Origin: Pontibacter populi
GTDB lineage: Bacteria; Bacteroidota; Bacteroidia; Cytophagales; Hymenobacteraceae
Direction: 5' to 3'
NCBI RefSeq assembly: GCF_019336435.1
Contig: NZ_JAHWXQ010000001.1
Coordinates: 372,001-436,000 of the forward strand
Length of the DNA: 64,000 nt
The position numbers were made by a program, and so were the translations under genes. Under the pieces are notes generated by a model. It made no database searches. It was not told the origin of the DNA and saw nothing but the letters and a program-made list of their open reading frames with translations. Shown here piece after piece: positions 60,917 to 64,000 of this stretch; position 1 is the stretch's first letter; each line of letters starts with the position of its first letter.

Positions 60917-63900
60917 GCTGTGCTAGCGGCAACGTGATCTTAAATGTAGTGCCTTTGCCATTTTCAGTCTCAAACCAGATCTTGCCGCCCGCATTTTCTA
61001 TACCGCGCTTCGCCACCGCCAGGCCTATGCCCGAACCTGTATACTTGGTGCTGAAATTAGGTACAAACACTTTCTGACGTATGTCTTCCGGTATGCCGGT
61101 GCCGTTGTCTTTAATATCAATATGCACCTGCTCCGGTGTATAGTTCAGTTCTACTTTTATAGTTGGCTTACGCGTGGCAGGCACTGCCTGTATCGCGTTC
61201 AGCAGCAGGTTATTAAACGTACGTACCAGCAAGCTTTCGTCGGCCATTACCATCACTTCTTCGGCAGGTATAGTGGCTGTAATTTTGGCTGAGGCAGGGT
61301 CGTTGTGCAGGTCAGCCGCTTTACGTAGCGCCGCCGCTACATCTACCAACTCAGCTTTTGGCTCCGGCATGGAAGTAAAACTGGAGAACGAGGTAGCGAT
61401 GTCGCTCAGGATATTGATCTGCGTGATCAGCGTGTGCGATATCTTATCGATGAGCTGTTCTGTGTTCGGCTTTTTCTCCGCAATGGCTTTCTGCAGGTAT
61501 TGCAGCGACAACTTCATCGGGGTAAGCGGGTTCTTGATCTCGTGGGCAACCTGTCGGGCCATTTCGCGCCAGGCAGCTTCTTTTTCCTGTATAGCCAGAT
61601 CCTGTTTGTTCTGCTCGAGCGTTAACAACATGCGATTATACTCATTTACCAGCATACCTATTTCATCGGCACCTTCATAAGCCAGCATTTCGTTTTTACC
61701 GGTCAGGGAGGTTCGTTTCAGTTTATCGGCCAGCAAGCGTAACGGCACTGTTAAAGCCCTCGAAGCAAAGAAAGACAGCAGCATAAACACGATAAACATA
61801 ACCGTAAAAATGTTCATCGTGGTCGTAATGAGCTCAATCAGCTTCAGATCAAGCTCTTTTTCAGAATCAAAGAAAGGGATACCAACAAACCCGGACAAGG
61901 TGAATGGATCATTGTTAACCCGGAGCGGCAGATACACCGCATTAAAGGTAAGATTACCGGCCTTCTCCTCTAAAAATACACGAAGTGCCTGTCGCTCTGA
62001 GATCGCTGCAAAGGCCTCCGGATTGAGCAGCTTCGACAACAAGCCGGCTTCAAAGATCAACGGCTGGCTTGTCGTTATCAGGCGGCCGTTGCGGTCGTAC
62101 AGGTTTATATCGGTTTCAGAGATAGCCGCAATATCAGAGATCCGCTTCTGCAATTCGCTCCTGTTTTCCAGCACGCCTGTGCCAATAAGCGCATTCAGGT
62201 TTCCCTGTATAGCTTTACCGCGTTGCTCGTAAGTGGTCTTCAGGTCCTTTTTGTATGATGCCGTAACCAAACTGGCAATGGCAATACTAACCAGCAGCAA
62301 AGGCAACAGAATACCAAAATTAAGGAACACCTGTATCTTGGTACTGAAATTAGGCCTGAACTCCCGGATATAGTTGCGATTGTATAACAGGATGAGAAGC
62401 CCAAGCAGGATAAAGCCTGCCATAAAAATAAGGAACAGGAAAGAGAAGTTGGAAAGTACCTCGGTGGCACTATATTTCTCGTTGGTTACAACCAGTACCT
62501 TATCCTTACCGGCCACTACACCAAAATGGTGGTAATCTCCCTGGTTATGGCCGTCTCTGTAAAATTCTGAATGACCAATGTGGTCGGGATTAAGGTTGGT
62601 GGCATAGTCGTATTCACCCTCGCTGTAGCTTAGTTTCCTGTTTTCGTAAATAGCGTAGCTTAGCAAATCCATCCGGAAAGGCTGGTTATGCTGCTGGCCT
62701 GAAAGCAGCTCCGGCACCAAACTATGAGGCAGTAACTTCTGCAGACTCAACTGCAAAACTATAGTTCCTTTCTGCCCATAAGCCAACGGCACTTCTATGA
62801 GTTTGAGATATAAGCGCGAATTATACCTGGCCGGGTTCTGCACTAAAAACAGGTTCTTCCGTTCGGTACGGTTCTCGGGAGTATCGTATTTGCGTAGCAG
62901 CTCCTGCAACGTAGCGGCCGTAGTATCGGCACTTTCCAGGGAGTTGCCCTTGCTATCGAACAGAAGCACATTCGTTTCATACTTATCAAAATAATCGCGA
63001 AGGTACTGCTTGGAAATCTTGCGTTTTATGAAGGATGCATCTACATACGGGCCCAGCATTTTCAGCCGTATCAGTCCATCTTTCGCTATCTTATCCGCTA
63101 CCTCATCCAGGAAAAACTCCCCCACCACATCATTTCCCTGTATAATACTGGATGCAAACGACTGCTTGTATAGTTTAACCTCGTTCTGGTAATGCCTGAA
63201 AAGCGCAAATGCTCCGGTCATGGCGCTCATCATTATCACCAGCAAAATGAACAGGTAAGAACGGTAAGCGGCACTGACTACATTTTTATGCTGCGCCGAT
63301 AAAATGATGATGACCCAAAACAACGTACCGATCAAAACAACTCCCCAGAACTGTAGTTTGGCCAGCACCGTGATCAGCAGCAACACCAAACTGATCAGGA
63401 ACAATAAACGGTAAGGCCAGGCTTTCTTTTCTTTGTAGAGTAAAACAACGGTTGCAGTGGTAAGCATGTAAGCAAAACCGCATAGCGCCATGGTATGCAG
63501 CAGCATAATGCTGTAAAGTATTATTTTGTATTTCGAAAACTCCAGCGACTGGTTGATATCCAGTATGAGCGGCGAATTGTGGTAGATGCCATAGTAGAAC
63601 AGGAACAGCACTATAAGCAACAGGTAAAAGCCCAGGATGCAACTTATAATGATAGGCCGTCTATAGTTCAGCTCAATCGTTTTGAGTTGTGTCAGTACGT
63701 TATTCTTATAAAACAGGTACAAGCCTGCTGCAGCAACTATAAGCAGCAGCAAAATATTAAGTGCCAGATCGCCAATGGACGGAGACCAGCGGGAGGCGGC
63801 ATAAAGTCTGGGGTCGAATAACTCTGTATCAGCAATAGCAAAGGGCAGGTTAAACACCAGTAGCACAATACGCAACAGTATTAGCATGACTAACAGCGTA

Positions 63901-64000
63901 ATTACGCCTTTGCCATGTTTTCCGTGCTGTACCTGTTGCCGGCAATAAACTATAGCAGCAGTTACATAAAGTATAATCCCAAGGAGTAACAGGGTTAACT
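60906..64000 (-). CDS. sensor histidine kinase, NtrY-like (start outside the window)
   Basis: At least 1031 residues. An ATG at 63887 is not the true start: codons further up to 64000 stay open and encode another hydrophobic segment (L-L-L-L-L-G-I-I-L-Y-V-T-A-A-I-V-Y). Then six or so membrane helices, a periplasmic sensing region, another TM, HAMP (R-A-L-T-V-P-L-R-L-L-A-D-K-L), H-box V-A-H-E-I-K-N-P-L-T-P-M and HATPase motifs N-L-L-L-N-A-I-Q-A, D-N-G-T-G-I-P, G-S-G-I-G-L-A. N-P-L-T-P after the His places it with NtrY-type nitrogen kinases. No response regulator is seen nearby; it may be further upstream. Confidence 0.92.
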   Translation of the reverse strand, partial: LTLLLLGIILYVTAAIVYCRQQVQHGKHGKGVITLLVMLILLRIVLLVFNLPFAIADTELFDPRLYAASRWSPSIGDLALNILLLLIVAAAGLYLFYKNNVLTQLKTIELNYRRPIIISCILGFYLLLIVLFLFYYGIYHNSPLILDINQSLEFSKYKIILYSIMLLHTMALCGFAYMLTTATVVLLYKEKKAWPYRLLFLISLVLLLITVLAKLQFWGVVLIGTLFWVIIILSAQHKNVVSAAYRSYLFILLVIMMSAMTGAFALFRHYQNEVKLYKQSFASSIIQGNDVVGEFFLDEVADKIAKDGLIRLKMLGPYVDASFIKRKISKQYLRDYFDKYETNVLLFDSKGNSLESADTTAATLQELLRKYDTPENRTERKNLFLVQNPARYNSRLYLKLIEVPLAYGQKGTIVLQLSLQKLLPHSLVPELLSGQQHNQPFRMDLLSYAIYENRKLSYSEGEYDYATNLNPDHIGHSEFYRDGHNQGDYHHFGVVAGKDKVLVVTNEKYSATEVLSNFSFLFLIFMAGFILLGLLILLYNRNYIREFRPNFSTKIQVFLNFGILLPLLLVSIAIASLVTASYKKDLKTTYEQRGKAIQGNLNALIGTGVLENRSELQKRISDIAAISETDINLYDRNGRLITTSQPLIFEAGLLSKLLNPEAFAAISERQALRVFLEEKAGNLTFNAVYLPLRVNNDPFTLSGFVGIPFFDSEKELDLKLIELITTTMNIFTVMFIVFMLLSFFASRALTVPLRLLADKLKRTSLTGKNEMLAYEGADEIGMLVNEYNRMLLTLEQNKQDLAIQEKEAAWREMARQVAHEIKNPLTPMKLSLQYLQKAIAEKKPNTEQLIDKISHTLITQINILSDIATSFSSFTSMPEPKAELVDVAAALRKAADLHNDPASAKITATIPAEEVMVMADESLLVRTFNNLLLNAIQAVPATRKPTIKVELNYTPEQVHIDIKDNGTGIPEDIRQKVFVPNFSTKYTGSGIGLAVAKRGIENAGGKIWFETENGKGTTFKITLPLAQHVS

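Noticed and set aside
63887..63889. ATG at 63887 as the start of the histidine kinase
   Set aside because: The frame stays open to the window edge and continues with another hydrophobic segment; the true start is outside.
1..64000. tRNA or rRNA genes
   Set aside because: I found no cloverleaf-like segments or rRNA sequence in the intergenic regions by eye.

Overview
The window looks like chromosomal DNA of a free-living aerobic Bacteroidota, most likely in the Cytophagales (Hymenobacteraceae, Pontibacter-like). This is inferred from protein content: a type IX secretion C-terminal sorting domain, Bacteroidota-style RpoZ, BamD and OstA-like proteins, DUF4835 and DUF6503 proteins, a FabI of the Bacteroidota type, and promoters matching TTTG-N19-TAnnTTTG. 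There are no tRNA or rRNA genes, CRISPR arrays, prophages or transposase genes that I can recognise. Both window edges cut genes: an SGNH/GDSL esterase on the left and a very large sensor histidine kinase on the right.

Layout. 1-3070: esterase fragment, DUF2383 protein, S41 processing protease. 3998-8524: a 1508-residue secreted nuclease with four Calx-beta repeats. 8776-13380: a trans-sulfuration PLP enzyme, an unrecognised 343-residue protein and lysS. 13454-15110: three YtxH stress proteins, one fused to CsbD. 15316-15946: a Kazal-type lipoprotein and a cupin. 16466-24476: a minus-strand block with fabI, recN, a small Sm-like protein, DUF4835, coaBC (broken by a frameshift), rpoZ, bamD and an OstA-like protein, i.e. 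lipid synthesis, DNA repair and outer-membrane biogenesis. 24602-29267: tilS, mdh, recR, clpS. 29511-37273: a DPP-IV-like peptidase, a hypothetical protein, and a four-gene plus-strand cell-surface cluster (Kelch lipoprotein, lipoprotein, beta-barrel, WD40 protein). 37345-40748: DUF6503 lipoprotein, YceI with a MarR regulator, enolase-superfamily epimerase. 41006-45666: dicarboxylate/amino-acid symporter and an M16 peptidase pair. 47176-49831: diheme cytochrome c, small secreted protein, GNAT and sugar acetyltransferases. 49861-51858: a strongly AT-rich AAA-ATPase/TOPRIM gene, a probable acquired anti-phage gene. 52013-57434: lpxB, a PTPS/QueD protein, ABC permease and binding protein, rfaD, YciI-like protein. 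57431-64000: a giant outer-membrane protein co-transcribed with the histidine kinase.

Two DNA-level features stand out. First, the octamer AACTATAG/CTATAGTT occurs about 95 times by my hand count, where about two are expected by chance. It lies in and between genes, including at the apex of several terminator hairpins. Second, the long intergenic regions are not random: a composite of about 700 bp, made of GC-rich hairpin modules in a fixed order and ending in an element of about 420 bp, occurs three times (3139-3858, 27594-28294, 45927-46617). Partial versions lie at 11264-11730 and 56562-56940.
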